DNA of 64,000 nucleotides from Methylomagnum ishizawai (GCA_945861705.1 CAMAVM010000013.1:1-64000), one strand, 5' to 3'. Shown: positions 53,978 to 63,165, numbered from the stretch's first letter. The notes: generated by a model from the sequence alone, not told the origin. Translations and numbers: made by a program.

Positions 53978-54187
53978 ATGAAAAACACAGGATTTGCGTT
54001 GTATTTTGTACTGTCACTTCTATCGGGTTGTGGGCAACCAGGGCCTTTGTATTTGCCGACCAATAAGCCGCCCATGTACGTGGAACCAGAGGCAGAGCCA
54101 GAAACTAAGGATGCTGCGCCTAAACAGGAAACAAAACCACAACCGCCGCCGCAACCCGAAATAAAACCACCAGCAACAGAGCAATAA
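53978..54187 (+). CDS. Small LptM/YifL-type lipoprotein
   Basis: A 69-residue protein from the ATG at 53978 (MKNTGFALYFVLSLLSGCGQPGPLYLPTNKPP). Lipobox LLSGC with GQPGPLYLP following is the exact LptM (YifL) signature, a short lipoprotein that helps LptD assembly and disulfide formation. The C-terminal half is Pro/Glu/Lys-rich, of low complexity. It lies 2 nt before lysA, in the gene order lptM-lysA-dapF familiar from gammaproteobacteria. Confidence 0.85.
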   Translation: MKNTGFALYFVLSLLSGCGQPGPLYLPTNKPPMYVEPEAEPETKDAAPKQETKPQPPPQPEIKPPATEQ

Positions 54188-54189
54188 CA

Positions 54190-55440
54190 ATGGATTATTT
54201 TAATTACCGCAACGACGAACTCTATGTCGAAGACATATCGGTGCAGGACATTGTCTATCAACACGGCAGCCCTTGCTATATATACTCTAGGGCGACCTTG
54301 GAACGGCACTGGAAGGCTTTCGACAATGCTTTTGGCGAACAGCCGCACCTTATCTGCTATGCGGTAAAAGCCAATTCCAATCTTGCCATCTTAAACTTGC
54401 TGGCGCGCTTGGGTTCAGGTTTCGATATTGTCTCCCTGGGCGAATTGGAGCGGGTCATTGCGGCGGGCGGCGACCCGAAAAAAATCGTTTTTTCGGGTGT
54501 CGGTAAGCGCGAAGACGAAATACTGGCGGCATTGAAAATGGGCATACGCTGTTTCAATGTCGAAGTCAGCGGTGAACTTGACCGGATTGACATTCTAGCC
54601 GAGCAGTTAGGCGTGATTGCCCCCGTGTCTTTCCGCGTGAACCCAGATGTGGACGCAAAAACCCATCCTTATATTTCGACGGGCTTGAAGGAAAACAAGT
54701 TCGGGATTGATTTCGAGCTAGCCTTGTCCGAATACCGCCGTGCGGCGGCAATGCCCAATATAAAAGTGGTGGGTATCGATTGCCACATCGGCTCGCAACT
54801 GACCGAATCCAAACCGTTCCTGGATGCCTTAGATAAGGTGCTGGAGTTGGTCAACGCCCTTGAAGCGGAAGGCATCCACCTCCATCATATCGACTTAGGC
54901 GGTGGCCTGGGGATTTGTTATAAGGACGAACAGCCACCAGAACCCGCCGACTATATCCAGGCGGTTTTGGCTCGGTTAGGCAGCCATACTTATGAAATCC
55001 TGCTCGAGCCCGGTCGCGCCATCGTTGGCAATGCCGGAATTTTAGTGACGCAAGTGGAATACCTTAAAACCACGCCGCACAAAAACTTCGCCATCGTCGA
55101 TGCAGCAATGAACGACCTCGTGCGCCCCGCTCTTTACGATGCCTGGCAGGAAATCATCCCCGTCACCCAACCAAGCGACGCACCCGAACTGCATTGGGAC
55201 ATCGTCGGCCCCGTCTGCGAAACCGGCGATTTCCTCGGCAAAGACCGCGTTTTAGCCATCAAACAAGGCGATTTGTTGGCAATCCGTTCATCCGGTGCGT
55301 ACGGTTTCAGCATGAGTTCCAACTACAACACCAGGCCGCGAGTGCCTGAGATCATGGTTGATGGCAGTAAAGTTCGGGTGATTCGTGATAGGGAGCGCAT
55401 ATCGCATTTGTGGGCTGGGGAGCATTTGTTGGCGTTATGA
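54190..55440 (+). CDS. lysA: Diaminopimelate decarboxylase
   Basis: A 416-residue PLP-dependent fold III enzyme that decarboxylates meso-diaminopimelate to L-lysine. The PLP lysine is in ICYAVKANSNLAIL (K60). SRFDIVS-like SGFDIVSLGELERVIAAGGDP, the glycine-rich HHIDLGGGLGICY, LEPGRAIVGNAGIL, and the substrate-site VGPVCETGDFLGKDR with the catalytic cysteine are all present. Normal length. It normally runs with dapF directly after it; here 2.7 kb separates them. Confidence 0.96.
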   Translation: MDYFNYRNDELYVEDISVQDIVYQHGSPCYIYSRATLERHWKAFDNAFGEQPHLICYAVKANSNLAILNLLARLGSGFDIVSLGELERVIAAGGDPKKIVFSGVGKREDEILAALKMGIRCFNVEVSGELDRIDILAEQLGVIAPVSFRVNPDVDAKTHPYISTGLKENKFGIDFELALSEYRRAAAMPNIKVVGIDCHIGSQLTESKPFLDALDKVLELVNALEAEGIHLHHIDLGGGLGICYKDEQPPEPADYIQAVLARLGSHTYEILLEPGRAIVGNAGILVTQVEYLKTTPHKNFAIVDAAMNDLVRPALYDAWQEIIPVTQPSDAPELHWDIVGPVCETGDFLGKDRVLAIKQGDLLAIRSSGAYGFSMSSNYNTRPRVPEIMVDGSKVRVIRDRERISHLWAGEHLLAL

Positions 55441-55460
55441 AAATTAATATCCAACTGTTT

Positions 55461-55485
55461 GGTGGGCAACTTGATGTCGCCCACC
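55461..55485. repeat. Palindrome after lysA
   Basis: GGTGGGC and GCCCACC arms around an 11-base loop, followed by CTAC, 20 bp after the lysA stop. The flanks carry a short direct repeat (GAAAATTAATAT / GAAATTAATAT, at 55439 and 55499). A dispersed repeat that can double as a terminator. Confidence 0.6.
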
Positions 55486-55507
55486 CTACTTAGATATTGA
55501 AATTAAT

Positions 55508-56563
55508 ATGAGTTCAGTAAGCAATGTTATTGTTTGTTCAGAATGCTTTGCTGATCAAGGGTTGAAACTTGATGCTGAACAAATCGGTATTGAAGAAATT
55601 GGCGTTTGCCCGAACTGCAGTAATGCTAAAGGGCGGAAATTATCAATCTCAGAGCTTTTTGAACTAGCTCATCGTTTTTTTGTATGGGGATCAATTCTGA
55701 GATGTAAATACGGGGCAGTGCCATTAATTCAATTCAACGAGCATCAAAAGACAAGCATTGATTTTTCACCGTGGCTTAAACCTGATGTAGAGATATTTGA
55801 ACGCCTACTGGGCATTGGATTCTTCGACTATGGCCCTAGATTATGGATGATTGGTGAAGTTGAGCCACTTAAGGCACTACAGGCCACAAAGAAGCGTTTA
55901 TCAATTGTCGAGCGGATAATCAGCGAGTACCCAAAACGAGTTATTGAGCCTCATGAGGCTTTTTACAGAATTAGAAAAAATCCAAAAAAACCTTCAAACC
56001 CTCTTGAATATGACAGTCCTCCATCTGATCATTCTTGTAAGGGGCGGTTAGAAACTAAGACAAATCCTGTCCTATATGCTTCTCAAGATTTGCAGGTTTG
56101 TGTACACGAATGCAGAGTTACAGCAGAGGACGAACTTTATGTCGCAACCCTAAAGCCTAAGCGGTCTCTGAAGTTTCTGGATTTATCGATTCTGCTTGAG
56201 GAAGAAAACGTTACCGAATTTGAAAGCCTTGATATGACAGTACACATGTTATTTTTTGCAACCAAGCATTCTTACAAAATAACAAGAAACATAGCAATCA
56301 TGGCGCAAGATGCTGGTTTTGATGGGATAGTTTTCCCATCATACTTTAGTCTATTGCGTATTGGTGTTATGCCGTTTCAAACGGTATATGGAATATCTCA
56401 TCGCATAATACCTGAGCTTCAGGAGTCTGAAAGTAACAAAGCAATTCCAAATTTAGCTATTTTTGGTCGCCCTATCGAACGGGGTGATATTACAATAGAA
56501 TGTATTAACAAGCTCATCCTTAACCGTGTTTCATATGACATTCATTTTGGACCGATTAGGTAA
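55508..56563 (+). CDS. RES-domain protein with N-terminal zinc ribbon
   Basis: A 351-residue protein. Residues 9-37 hold a zinc-ribbon-like pair (CSEC, CPNC). A helical region follows (ISELFELAHRFFVWGSIL; FSPWLKPDVEIFERLLGIGFFDY). From about 165 the RES fold appears: HEAFYRIRKNP, the conserved NPVLYASQDLQVCVHECRVTAEDELYVATL and DGIVFPSYFS, the region with Arg, Tyr and Glu of NAD-degrading RES toxins. No antitoxin gene is next to it, so it may act alone (for example as a defence or stress effector) or be a remnant of a pair. It lies in the lysA-dapF insertion. Codon use is more AT-rich than its neighbours, suggesting acquisition. Confidence 0.8.
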   Translation: MSSVSNVIVCSECFADQGLKLDAEQIGIEEIGVCPNCSNAKGRKLSISELFELAHRFFVWGSILRCKYGAVPLIQFNEHQKTSIDFSPWLKPDVEIFERLLGIGFFDYGPRLWMIGEVEPLKALQATKKRLSIVERIISEYPKRVIEPHEAFYRIRKNPKKPSNPLEYDSPPSDHSCKGRLETKTNPVLYASQDLQVCVHECRVTAEDELYVATLKPKRSLKFLDLSILLEEENVTEFESLDMTVHMLFFATKHSYKITRNIAIMAQDAGFDGIVFPSYFSLLRIGVMPFQTVYGISHRIIPELQESESNKAIPNLAIFGRPIERGDITIECINKLILNRVSYDIHFGPIR

Positions 56564-56576
56564 GATTTACAGCCGA

Positions 56577-56652
56577 GTAGGGTACGCACCGCGTACCTTT
56601 TAGGTGCTTGATAACTATTCGACTTGGGATATGGTATGCGGTGCATACCCTA
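56577..56652. repeat. Inverted-repeat element (GTAGGGTACGCACCGCGTACC type)
   Basis: The left hairpin GGTACGC-ACC-GCGTACC (56581-56597) and the right hairpin GGTATGC-GGT-GCATACC (56633-56649) are inverted copies of each other (19 of 21 bases), making a nested inverted repeat of about 76 bp. It is noncoding. The rest of 56653-56827 has no clear feature. Confidence 0.65.
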
Positions 56653-56827
56653 CATGATTTTTAATCTTCGCGATTACGGCAGCGTACCCAACACCTTCGG
56701 TATCGAAGTCTTGAACCCTTCGGAAGCTCTCAAGAGGATAAAACAATGAGCAATACGACTAGCAACACTTACTCATTACGGTTGCCGCGTTAGATAAAAG
56801 CGGCGGTTGAATAACTCGCCAAAGTTG

Positions 56828-56904
56828 GTAGGGTGGATAAGAGTAGCGCATCCACCTTATGTTTATCGAATAACTATTGATGGATGCGCTATGCTTATCC
56901 ATCC
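56828..56904. repeat. Inverted-repeat element (GTAGGGTGGATAAG type)
   Basis: GTAGGGTGGATAAGAGTAGC and its inverted, slightly diverged copy GATGGATGCGCTATGCTTAT enclose a 21-base centre. I recall similar GGGTGGATAAGCGTAGCGCATCC elements as common intergenic repeats in methylotrophic gammaproteobacteria; this is memory, not verified. It sits just before the IS110 element. Confidence 0.65.
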
Positions 56905-56934
56905 TTGTATCTCTCCAAGACCTGATATAGTTGC

Positions 56935-58135
56935 CTAGCTAGCATTATATCATGGTGGTGCATGATCAGAGTTTGGGTCCATCCTTAGGCGAAAAGCCTG
57001 TGACGTAGATAAAACCCATGCACCTATTTTTCTTAACACTGAATGGTATCCGAGTCCTTCCTATTGGGGAATGAGGCTGAATGAACAAGGGGAGTCGCAA
57101 AGAAATGAATGTTATTGGTATTGATGTCAGCAAGGCCAAGCTGGATTGTGCTTGGCTTGGCGAACACAACAAATTGAAAGTAAAAGTGTTTCCCAACGCC
57201 TTGGCAGGTTGGGCGGGTTTGGTCGAATGGTCACTAAAAAACACCGGCTTGTCGATCAGCGACCTGCATTTTGTCATGGAGGCGACGGGGGTTTACCACG
57301 GGCAACTGGCGGCTTACCTCTATGACCAAGGGGCTGACGTATCCGTTGTCAATCCGGCACAGGTCAAGTTTTACGCCCAAAGCCTGGGTGTGCGGAGTAA
57401 GAACGACAAAAAGGACAGCGTGGTGCTGGCACGGTACGGGGTGAATGAACAACCGAGGCGTTGGCAGCCGGAAGCGGCTGAAATCCGCACCTTGAAAGCC
57501 CTGTTGGCGCGGTTGGACAGCCTTGAAAAGGACGTGCAACGGGAGCGCAATCGGCAAGAAAAGGCTGAAATCAGTCAAGCCCCGCAAGCCGTCTTAAGCT
57601 CATTGGTGCAAATCATCGGGACGCTTGACACCGAGCGGCAGCAATTGGAAAAACTGATTGAAGAACACATTAACAATCATAAACAACTCAAACAAAACAA
57701 AGCCTTGCTAGAAAGCATCCCCGGCGTAGGCAAAGTGATTGCCACCCGGATGTTGATGGTGATCGGCAGCCGCCCATTCGACAGTGCCAGCCAGTGCGCC
57801 GCCTATTTGGGGTTGATCCCCGTACAGCACGAATCCGGCAGCAGCGTCAGGGGGCGCCCCAAACTGTCCAAGGCCGGGAATCCGACCATCCGCGCCAAAC
57901 TGTACATGGCGGCGGTCGTGGCGACCACTTACAATCCCGACATCAAAGCCCACTACCTGCGCCTGACCAAGGGCGGCAAAAGCAAGATGTCCGCGTTGGG
58001 CGCGGCGATGAGAAAACTGGTACAGATTTGTTTTGGTGTCTTGAAACACCAACAACCCTATCAACCTCAAGTGGCAATTTGACCACTTGCGATTGGTATG
58101 GAGAGATGGTATCTACAGATCACTAATCTAAACAA
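56935..58135 (+). mobile_element. IS110-family insertion element (ends approximate)
   Basis: Contains an intact IS110 transposase gene plus about 170 bp of noncoding DNA before it and 50-60 bp after. IS110 members lack obvious terminal inverted repeats, so the ends cannot be fixed by eye. The longer 5' noncoding part is where the non-IS1111 group encodes its bridge RNA. It lies directly before dapF, splitting the lysA-dapF cluster. Confidence 0.75.
57105..58082 (+). CDS. IS110-family transposase (DEDD recombinase)
   Basis: A 325-residue transposase from the ATG at 57105 (MNVIGIDVSKAKLDCAWL), chosen because GGGGAG lies 10 nt ahead; an ATG at 57081 is also open. The N-terminal RuvC-like DEDD domain has GIDVSKAKLD, HFVMEATGVYHGQLA, and VRSKNDKKDSVVLARYG. 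A coiled-coil region (about 135-205) precedes the transposase-20 domain with LESIPGVGKVIATRML, CAAYLGLIPVQHESGSS, KAGNPTIRAKLYMAAVVA and the conserved serine near SGSSVRG. Full length with no frameshift, so probably active. Confidence 0.94.
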   Translation: MNVIGIDVSKAKLDCAWLGEHNKLKVKVFPNALAGWAGLVEWSLKNTGLSISDLHFVMEATGVYHGQLAAYLYDQGADVSVVNPAQVKFYAQSLGVRSKNDKKDSVVLARYGVNEQPRRWQPEAAEIRTLKALLARLDSLEKDVQRERNRQEKAEISQAPQAVLSSLVQIIGTLDTERQQLEKLIEEHINNHKQLKQNKALLESIPGVGKVIATRMLMVIGSRPFDSASQCAAYLGLIPVQHESGSSVRGRPKLSKAGNPTIRAKLYMAAVVATTYNPDIKAHYLRLTKGGKSKMSALGAAMRKLVQICFGVLKHQQPYQPQVAI

Positions 58136-58143
58136 CGGGAATA

Positions 58144-58980
58144 ATGCTTAACTTTACCAAAATGCACGGTCTAGGCAATGATTTCGTCGCTATCGACGCG
58201 ATTAACCAAACCGTCAACTTATCGCCGGAACAAATCCGTTTCATGGCTGACCGCCACTTTGGCATCGGTTTCGATCAATTGTTGCTGGTTGAAAAACCAG
58301 AAAGCGTAAATGCAAATTTCAAGTACCGCATCTTCAATGCCGACGGTGGTGAGGTGTCGCAATGCGGTAATGGCGCACGGTGTTTTGCACAGTTTGTGCG
58401 GGACAAAGGCTTGTTTAGCGACGATGAAATTACAGTAGATACGGATTCAGGTCAGCTCATACTTACCTTTACCAATAATGATTTGGTTACGGTCAACATG
58501 GGCATACCCAGACATGCGCCTTCTGAGATTCCTATGGCTACAGCCCAAGAGTCACAAACGTATGCTGTCGAAATTAACGGTAAGTCAATAGTGTTCGGCG
58601 CGGTATCTATGGGTAATCCTCACGCCGTTATTCAAGTTGAAAATATAACATCAGCACCTGTGGCTGATTTAGGTCGGATTTTGGAAAGCCATACACTCTT
58701 TCCTGAACGCGCTAATATCGGTTTTATACAAGTGGTCAATCGCAAGCATATTAAACTGCGGGTTTACGAACGTGGTGCGGCAGAAACTTTGGCTTGCGGC
58801 AGCGGTGCTTGCGCCGCTGTGGTTGTAGGAATTGAACAAAACCTACTGGATAATGAAGTTACTGTCGATTTGCCGGGCGGACAGCTTGCGATAAGTTGGG
58901 CAGGCCGAGGTCAACCGGTTTATATGACAGGTCCTGCGGCGACAGTATATGATGGAAAAATCAGTTTGATGGAAACATAA
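58144..58980 (+). CDS. dapF: Diaminopimelate epimerase
   Basis: A 278-residue enzyme that interconverts LL- and meso-diaminopimelate. Two catalytic cysteines are in [14 protein letters not shown] and in [13 protein letters not shown]. The opening [18 protein letters not shown] and the repeated fold halves are normal. It leads the dapF-DUF484-xerC group (4-nt gap to the next gene). Its own promoter, if any, must lie in the IS-derived sequence upstream because the ancestral link to lysA is broken. Confidence 0.97.
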   Translation: MLNFTKMHGLGNDFVAIDAINQTVNLSPEQIRFMADRHFGIGFDQLLLVEKPESVNANFKYRIFNADGGEVSQCGNGARCFAQFVRDKGLFSDDEITVDTDSGQLILTFTNNDLVTVNMGIPRHAPSEIPMATAQESQTYAVEINGKSIVFGAVSMGNPHAVIQVENITSAPVADLGRILESHTLFPERANIGFIQVVNRKHIKLRVYERGAAETLACGSGACAAVVVGIEQNLLDNEVTVDLPGGQLAISWAGRGQPVYMTGPAATVYDGKISLMET

Positions 58981-58984
58981 CGCT

Positions 58985-59671
58985 ATGAACGGACAAGAAA
59001 AACCGAACCTGACCCCAGCACAGGTCGAGCAATACCTGCGCGATCATCCTGAGTTCTTCAACGAACACCTGCATCTTCTTGAACAAATGCGAATTCCGCA
59101 CCCCAGCGGCAATGCGGTGTCGTTGATTTCCAAGCAATTGGAGATATTCAGGAGCAGACATCAAGAGTTGGAAAGTCAACTCACTGAGCTGATCGAGATT
59201 GCCAGAGAAAACGACACGTCTTATGTGCGTATGCACAAGCTGACCTTGGCAATGTTGGATTCCAAGACCGTTGAAGAAGTTATTGAGAATCTGGAAATAG
59301 TGCTTTCCGAGTATTTCCTAACCGATTTCGTGGCTATCCGCATCATCAAAAACAATCCTGATGCGACGCTTTCCAAGCTTTTCATAGCACCGGACAGTGA
59401 CGATCTCAAACCATTCAGCAAAGAGCTTTCCAGCAGTGAGCCGACCTGCGGGAAACCTACCTTGACCCAAGCAAAAATCCTGTTTGGCGATTTCTCACTT
59501 GAGGTGCAATCGTACGCCGTTATGCCGATGATGTTTACTCAGATGGAAGGCTTTTTGGCGGTTGGTAGCCGTGAAGACGGGCGATTTCATTACAGCATGG
59601 GCAGCCTGTTTTTAACTCAAATGAGCGAGATTGTCGGCACTCGCTTGATTGCGTTGTTACAAGGGCAATAA
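58985..59671 (+). CDS. DUF484 family protein
   Basis: A 228-residue protein of the DUF484/YigA family. The opening LTPAQVEQYLRDHPEFFNEHLHLLEQMRIPHPSGNAVSLISKQ is diagnostic. A short coiled coil (about 50-80) leads into a GAF-like domain. Found between dapF and xerC in most gammaproteobacteria, with unknown function. Its stop overlaps the xerC start by one base. Confidence 0.93.
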   Translation: MNGQEKPNLTPAQVEQYLRDHPEFFNEHLHLLEQMRIPHPSGNAVSLISKQLEIFRSRHQELESQLTELIEIARENDTSYVRMHKLTLAMLDSKTVEEVIENLEIVLSEYFLTDFVAIRIIKNNPDATLSKLFIAPDSDDLKPFSKELSSSEPTCGKPTLTQAKILFGDFSLEVQSYAVMPMMFTQMEGFLAVGSREDGRFHYSMGSLFLTQMSEIVGTRLIALLQGQ

Positions 59672-60579
59672 TGTCTCCTGTCGCCGAGGAAATGCTGGCT
59701 AACTTCTTAAATCAATTGAAATACGAGAAGCGTGCGTCCATTCACACGGTAAAAAGTTACCAACGTGATATTGAACGCTTATCAGGCTATTGCAAAGAAA
59801 AGCTCATCCTCAACTGGGCTGAGATTAAACAAGCTGATGTTCGCGCCCACATTGCAGGCAGGCATCGCAAGGGCATGGGCAGTAAAAGCTTGCAACGTGA
59901 GCTATCTGCCATTCGCAGCTTCTACACCTTTTTGTTGAAAAATGGCTTGGCTGAAAGTAACCCCGCACAGCACATCAAAGCCCCCAAACAGGCACGCACA
60001 TTACCGAAAACTTTGGATGTCGATCAGATTAATGGGCTATTGGATGCAGGGGCGAGTTCGCCGCTGGAAATACGTGATCTTGCCATGTTTGAATTGTTTT
60101 ATTCGTCAGGACTAAGGTTAAGTGAGTTGAGTTCGTTAGATTTAGTTGATCTTGATTTGTCTGATCGTTCACTGCTAGTCCGCTCAGGGAAGGGCGGTAA
60201 ATCCAGAATTCTGCCTATAGGCGGCAAAGCGGTCACAGCAATCAATAATTGGTTGCAGGAACGCGCAAAAATGACGGCTATTGATAATGTGGCATTGTTC
60301 GTGACCACCAAAGGGCCACGTTTAGGTCAACGCAGCATTGAGCTAAGGTTGTCGCAATGGTGCAAAAAAAAGGGCATAGATCAACACATCCACCCGCACA
60401 TGCTCAGGCATTCCTTTGCCAGTCATTTGCTGGAATCCAGTCAGGATTTACGAGCAGTGCAGGAATTGCTAGGGCATAGCAATATCAGCACCACGCAAAT
60501 TTATACGCATCTCGACTTTCAGCATCTCGCAGAAATCTACGATAAGGCGCATCCACGCGCTAGAAAAAAGCCCGAATGA
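59671..60579 (+). CDS. xerC: Site-specific tyrosine recombinase XerC
   Basis: A 302-residue tyrosine recombinase that with XerD resolves chromosome dimers at dif. The N-terminal SAM-like domain has NQLKYEKRASIHTVKSYQRDIERL; the catalytic domain shows SGLRLSEL (Arg), GKGGKSRILPIG (Lys), HPHMLRHSFASHLL (His-x-x-Arg), GHSNISTTQIYTHL (His/Tyr). All catalytic residues are present. Genomic order dapF-DUF484-xerC supports XerC over XerD. No haloacid-dehalogenase gene follows, unlike in E. coli. Confidence 0.95.
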   Translation: MSPVAEEMLANFLNQLKYEKRASIHTVKSYQRDIERLSGYCKEKLILNWAEIKQADVRAHIAGRHRKGMGSKSLQRELSAIRSFYTFLLKNGLAESNPAQHIKAPKQARTLPKTLDVDQINGLLDAGASSPLEIRDLAMFELFYSSGLRLSELSSLDLVDLDLSDRSLLVRSGKGGKSRILPIGGKAVTAINNWLQERAKMTAIDNVALFVTTKGPRLGQRSIELRLSQWCKKKGIDQHIHPHMLRHSFASHLLESSQDLRAVQELLGHSNISTTQIYTHLDFQHLAEIYDKAHPRARKKPE

Positions 60580-60685
60580 CGATGCGGATTGAGCAAAAGC
60601 CTTAAAAATCTGATAATATACCCCTAGTATTTAAGCAACATTCTAACTGCCTTTCTCCTCAATTAACCCGTTCTCAGGAAACCAA

Positions 60686-61714
60686 ATGGCATCAAGCGAC
60701 TCGCTAGACGATGAAAAATCTAGGGGCATACTCTGGGGTTTTGGTGTGCTTGTGATTATTTCTTTGTTGGTACTACTCTTTCTCGGTGCATGGTGGGGTG
60801 CTGAACCTCAACAGTTCAGCATTCAAGATGAAGCCATGGAGCGTGCTAAGATTACCAAAACCACTGAAATTCCACTTGGCTATACCTATACCAATACTTT
60901 GGCGCATATTGCCGAGGTTTTATTGCATAAATCGGGTGGTTACATTACCAATGATGTCGCCCCACCTGGGGTGTTTCTGGATAATATATCCGCCTTTGAA
61001 TACGGTGCTTTGGTTATGTTGCGCGACGCGACAACTGCTTTGCGGAATCACTTTACTCGAGATCAGTCGCAGTCTGATGAAGATCCTGATTTAAAAGTCG
61101 CTGAACCGTATTTTTATTACGAAAATGATTCCTGGGCGTTGCCTTCGACTGAGGCGGAATATCAAAAAGGTATTGATGCACTTCATAAATATATGGTTCG
61201 ACTGCAAAAATATGAAGGCAATGTTAAACGCGCACAATTTTATTCGCGTGCTGACAATCTTTGGCAATACACCGAGGTCGTTATCAAGCGATTGGGTAAT
61301 CTATCTACTCGCTTAAGTGCAAGTACAGCAGGCGCGGCATTAATTCCCGGTCTAGCGGTCATAGAACCCAATATTGAGGTTAGAAATGCCAAAGTTGCGC
61401 CTATGGGGGAAACACCTTGGCTTTTGATTGACGATGTATTCTACGAAGCCCGTGGTGCTAGTTGGGCATTGCTGCACATCCTTAAAGCGGTTAAATATGA
61501 TTTCCATGACATTTTGCTGGATAAACGAGCAATGAATACTGTGGATATTATGATTAAAGCCTTGGAAAATGCCTTATCACCGGTGTTAAGTCCAATGATT
61601 TTGAATGGCAGTGGTTACGGGGTAACAGCCAATTACTCATTAACAATGGCAACTTATATCGCCCGCGCAAATGCCGCTGCGTTGGATTTACGTGACATCA
61701 TGAATAGAGGGTAA
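60686..61714 (+). CDS. DUF2333 family membrane-anchored protein
   Basis: A 342-residue protein with one N-terminal helix (GILWGFGVLVIISLLVLLFLGAWWG). The family pattern continues: YTYTNTLAHIAEVLLHKSGGYITNDVAPPGVFLDNISAFEYGALVMLRDATTALRNHFTRDQSQS, and APMGETPWLLIDDVFYEARGASWALLHIL. Function is unknown. It lies 6 nt before a DUF4389 gene, probably an operon with it and dinB. Confidence 0.9.
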   Translation: MASSDSLDDEKSRGILWGFGVLVIISLLVLLFLGAWWGAEPQQFSIQDEAMERAKITKTTEIPLGYTYTNTLAHIAEVLLHKSGGYITNDVAPPGVFLDNISAFEYGALVMLRDATTALRNHFTRDQSQSDEDPDLKVAEPYFYYENDSWALPSTEAEYQKGIDALHKYMVRLQKYEGNVKRAQFYSRADNLWQYTEVVIKRLGNLSTRLSASTAGAALIPGLAVIEPNIEVRNAKVAPMGETPWLLIDDVFYEARGASWALLHILKAVKYDFHDILLDKRAMNTVDIMIKALENALSPVLSPMILNGSGYGVTANYSLTMATYIARANAAALDLRDIMNRG

Positions 61715-61720
61715 TAATGT

Positions 61721-62038
61721 ATGGACGAACAAATCGAAGAAAACCTGAAAAAAATCAGTACCTGGAAACGCATATTTTTCATGTTGATCTTTGCTGCTAT
61801 TGGTGGCTTGGTCAGGATGCTAGTTTGGGCAGTTATCTTATTGCAGATAGCATCTGTGCTGTTTACCGGCAGTCCAAATGAGAATGTCCTGAAATTTGGA
61901 CGCAATCTGTCTTTGTATACCTACCATATCTTGATGTTTCTGACCTTCAATACTGATGCTTTGCCCTATCCATTTGCAGAATGGGAAGCAACAGAAGAAT
62001 TGAAATTGCCAGAACCGAAGAAACGCCAGAAAAAATAA
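61721..62038 (+). CDS. DUF4389 family small membrane protein
   Basis: A 105-residue protein with two helices (IFFMLIFAAIGGLVRMLVWAVILLQIASVLF; LYTYHILMFLTFNTDALPYPF). Typical DUF4389 features are the LYTYHI...F.T...PYPF segment and a basic C-terminus. Unknown function. It is 6 nt after DUF2333 and 6 nt before dinB. Confidence 0.85.
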   Translation: MDEQIEENLKKISTWKRIFFMLIFAAIGGLVRMLVWAVILLQIASVLFTGSPNENVLKFGRNLSLYTYHILMFLTFNTDALPYPFAEWEATEELKLPEPKKRQKK

Positions 62039-62044
62039 GCTGTT

Positions 62045-63139
62045 ATGTCCACTGTCCGCAAAATCATTCATATTGATATGGATGCTTTTTTTGCGGCGGT
62101 GGAGCAGCGTGACTTCCCTGAATACCGCAATAAGCCACTGATTGTAGGTGGCAATCCGTTCTCGCGTGGCGTTGTTGCTACGTGCAGCTATGAAGCAAGA
62201 CCATTCGGTATTTATTCTGCTATGCCCACCAGCCGCGCATACCGGTTATGTCCGCAAGCTATTTTCGTCAAGCCGCGCTTTGAAGCCTACCGTGAAGCTT
62301 CCCAAGCTATTCGACAAATATTTTTCGATTATACCGATCTGGTTGAACCGCTTTCGTTGGATGAAGCATATTTGGATGTCACCGATTCTGAGCAGAATGC
62401 GGGTTCAGCAACACTGATTGCCAAAGCGATCAAAACAAGGATAAAACAAGCAACCCAACTGACCGCCTCGGCTGGTATTTCCTATAACAAATTCCTGGCT
62501 AAAATCGCTTCTGATTTGGATAAACCGGATGGTCTTTACCTGATTAAACCCAAACAAGGCATTGAATTTATTGAGCAACTACCCATCCATAAATTTCACG
62601 GTGTAGGCAAAGCCACCGCACTTAAAATGCACAAGTTAGGCATTCAAACAGGTAAGGATTTGCAGCGGTTTTCGTTGGAATTCTTGCAGCAACATTTTGG
62701 TAAATCGGCGTTGTATTACCACAATATTGCGCGGGGCATAGATAATAGACCGGTCGTCAGCTACCGAAAAAGCCAGTCAGTCGGTGTGGAAACAACTTTT
62801 CAGCAGGACATTAGCAGTACCGAAGCGGTATCCGAACACCTGCAACAATTGTTTTTTAAGGCATTGACCAAGGTGACGGAAAAACAGCTTTCGGCGCATA
62901 CCGTGACTATCAAAATTAAATATCATGATTTTGTGCAGATTACCCGTAGCCGCACTGTGCCGCGTGAGCTTGCTACTTCAAGCAATATAAAAGATTTGCT
63001 GGAGATGTTACTTAAGAATACCGACATAGGTCGGCGTGATGTACGTTTGCTGGGTGTTACCTTATCGTCGCTGGATGAGCAACCCCTAGGATCGCCTATT
63101 CAGCAAACCGACTTATTTGAAAATATCTGCAATAGCTGA
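62045..63139 (+). CDS. dinB: DNA polymerase IV (Y family)
   Basis: A 364-residue translesion polymerase. The palm motif IIHIDMDAFFAAVEQRDFPEYRNKPLIVGG holds the first catalytic Asp; EPLSLDEAYLDVT the second pair. A helix-hairpin-helix thumb (FHGVGKATALKMHKLG) and a little finger domain (SVGVETTFQQDISS) follow, and the end QTDLF resembles a beta-clamp-binding motif. Normal length and all catalytic residues present. Confidence 0.96.
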   Translation: MSTVRKIIHIDMDAFFAAVEQRDFPEYRNKPLIVGGNPFSRGVVATCSYEARPFGIYSAMPTSRAYRLCPQAIFVKPRFEAYREASQAIRQIFFDYTDLVEPLSLDEAYLDVTDSEQNAGSATLIAKAIKTRIKQATQLTASAGISYNKFLAKIASDLDKPDGLYLIKPKQGIEFIEQLPIHKFHGVGKATALKMHKLGIQTGKDLQRFSLEFLQQHFGKSALYYHNIARGIDNRPVVSYRKSQSVGVETTFQQDISSTEAVSEHLQQLFFKALTKVTEKQLSAHTVTIKIKYHDFVQITRSRTVPRELATSSNIKDLLEMLLKNTDIGRRDVRLLGVTLSSLDEQPLGSPIQQTDLFENICNS

Positions 63140-63165
63140 ATTTTTATTAGCTTTATTGTTCAGAA

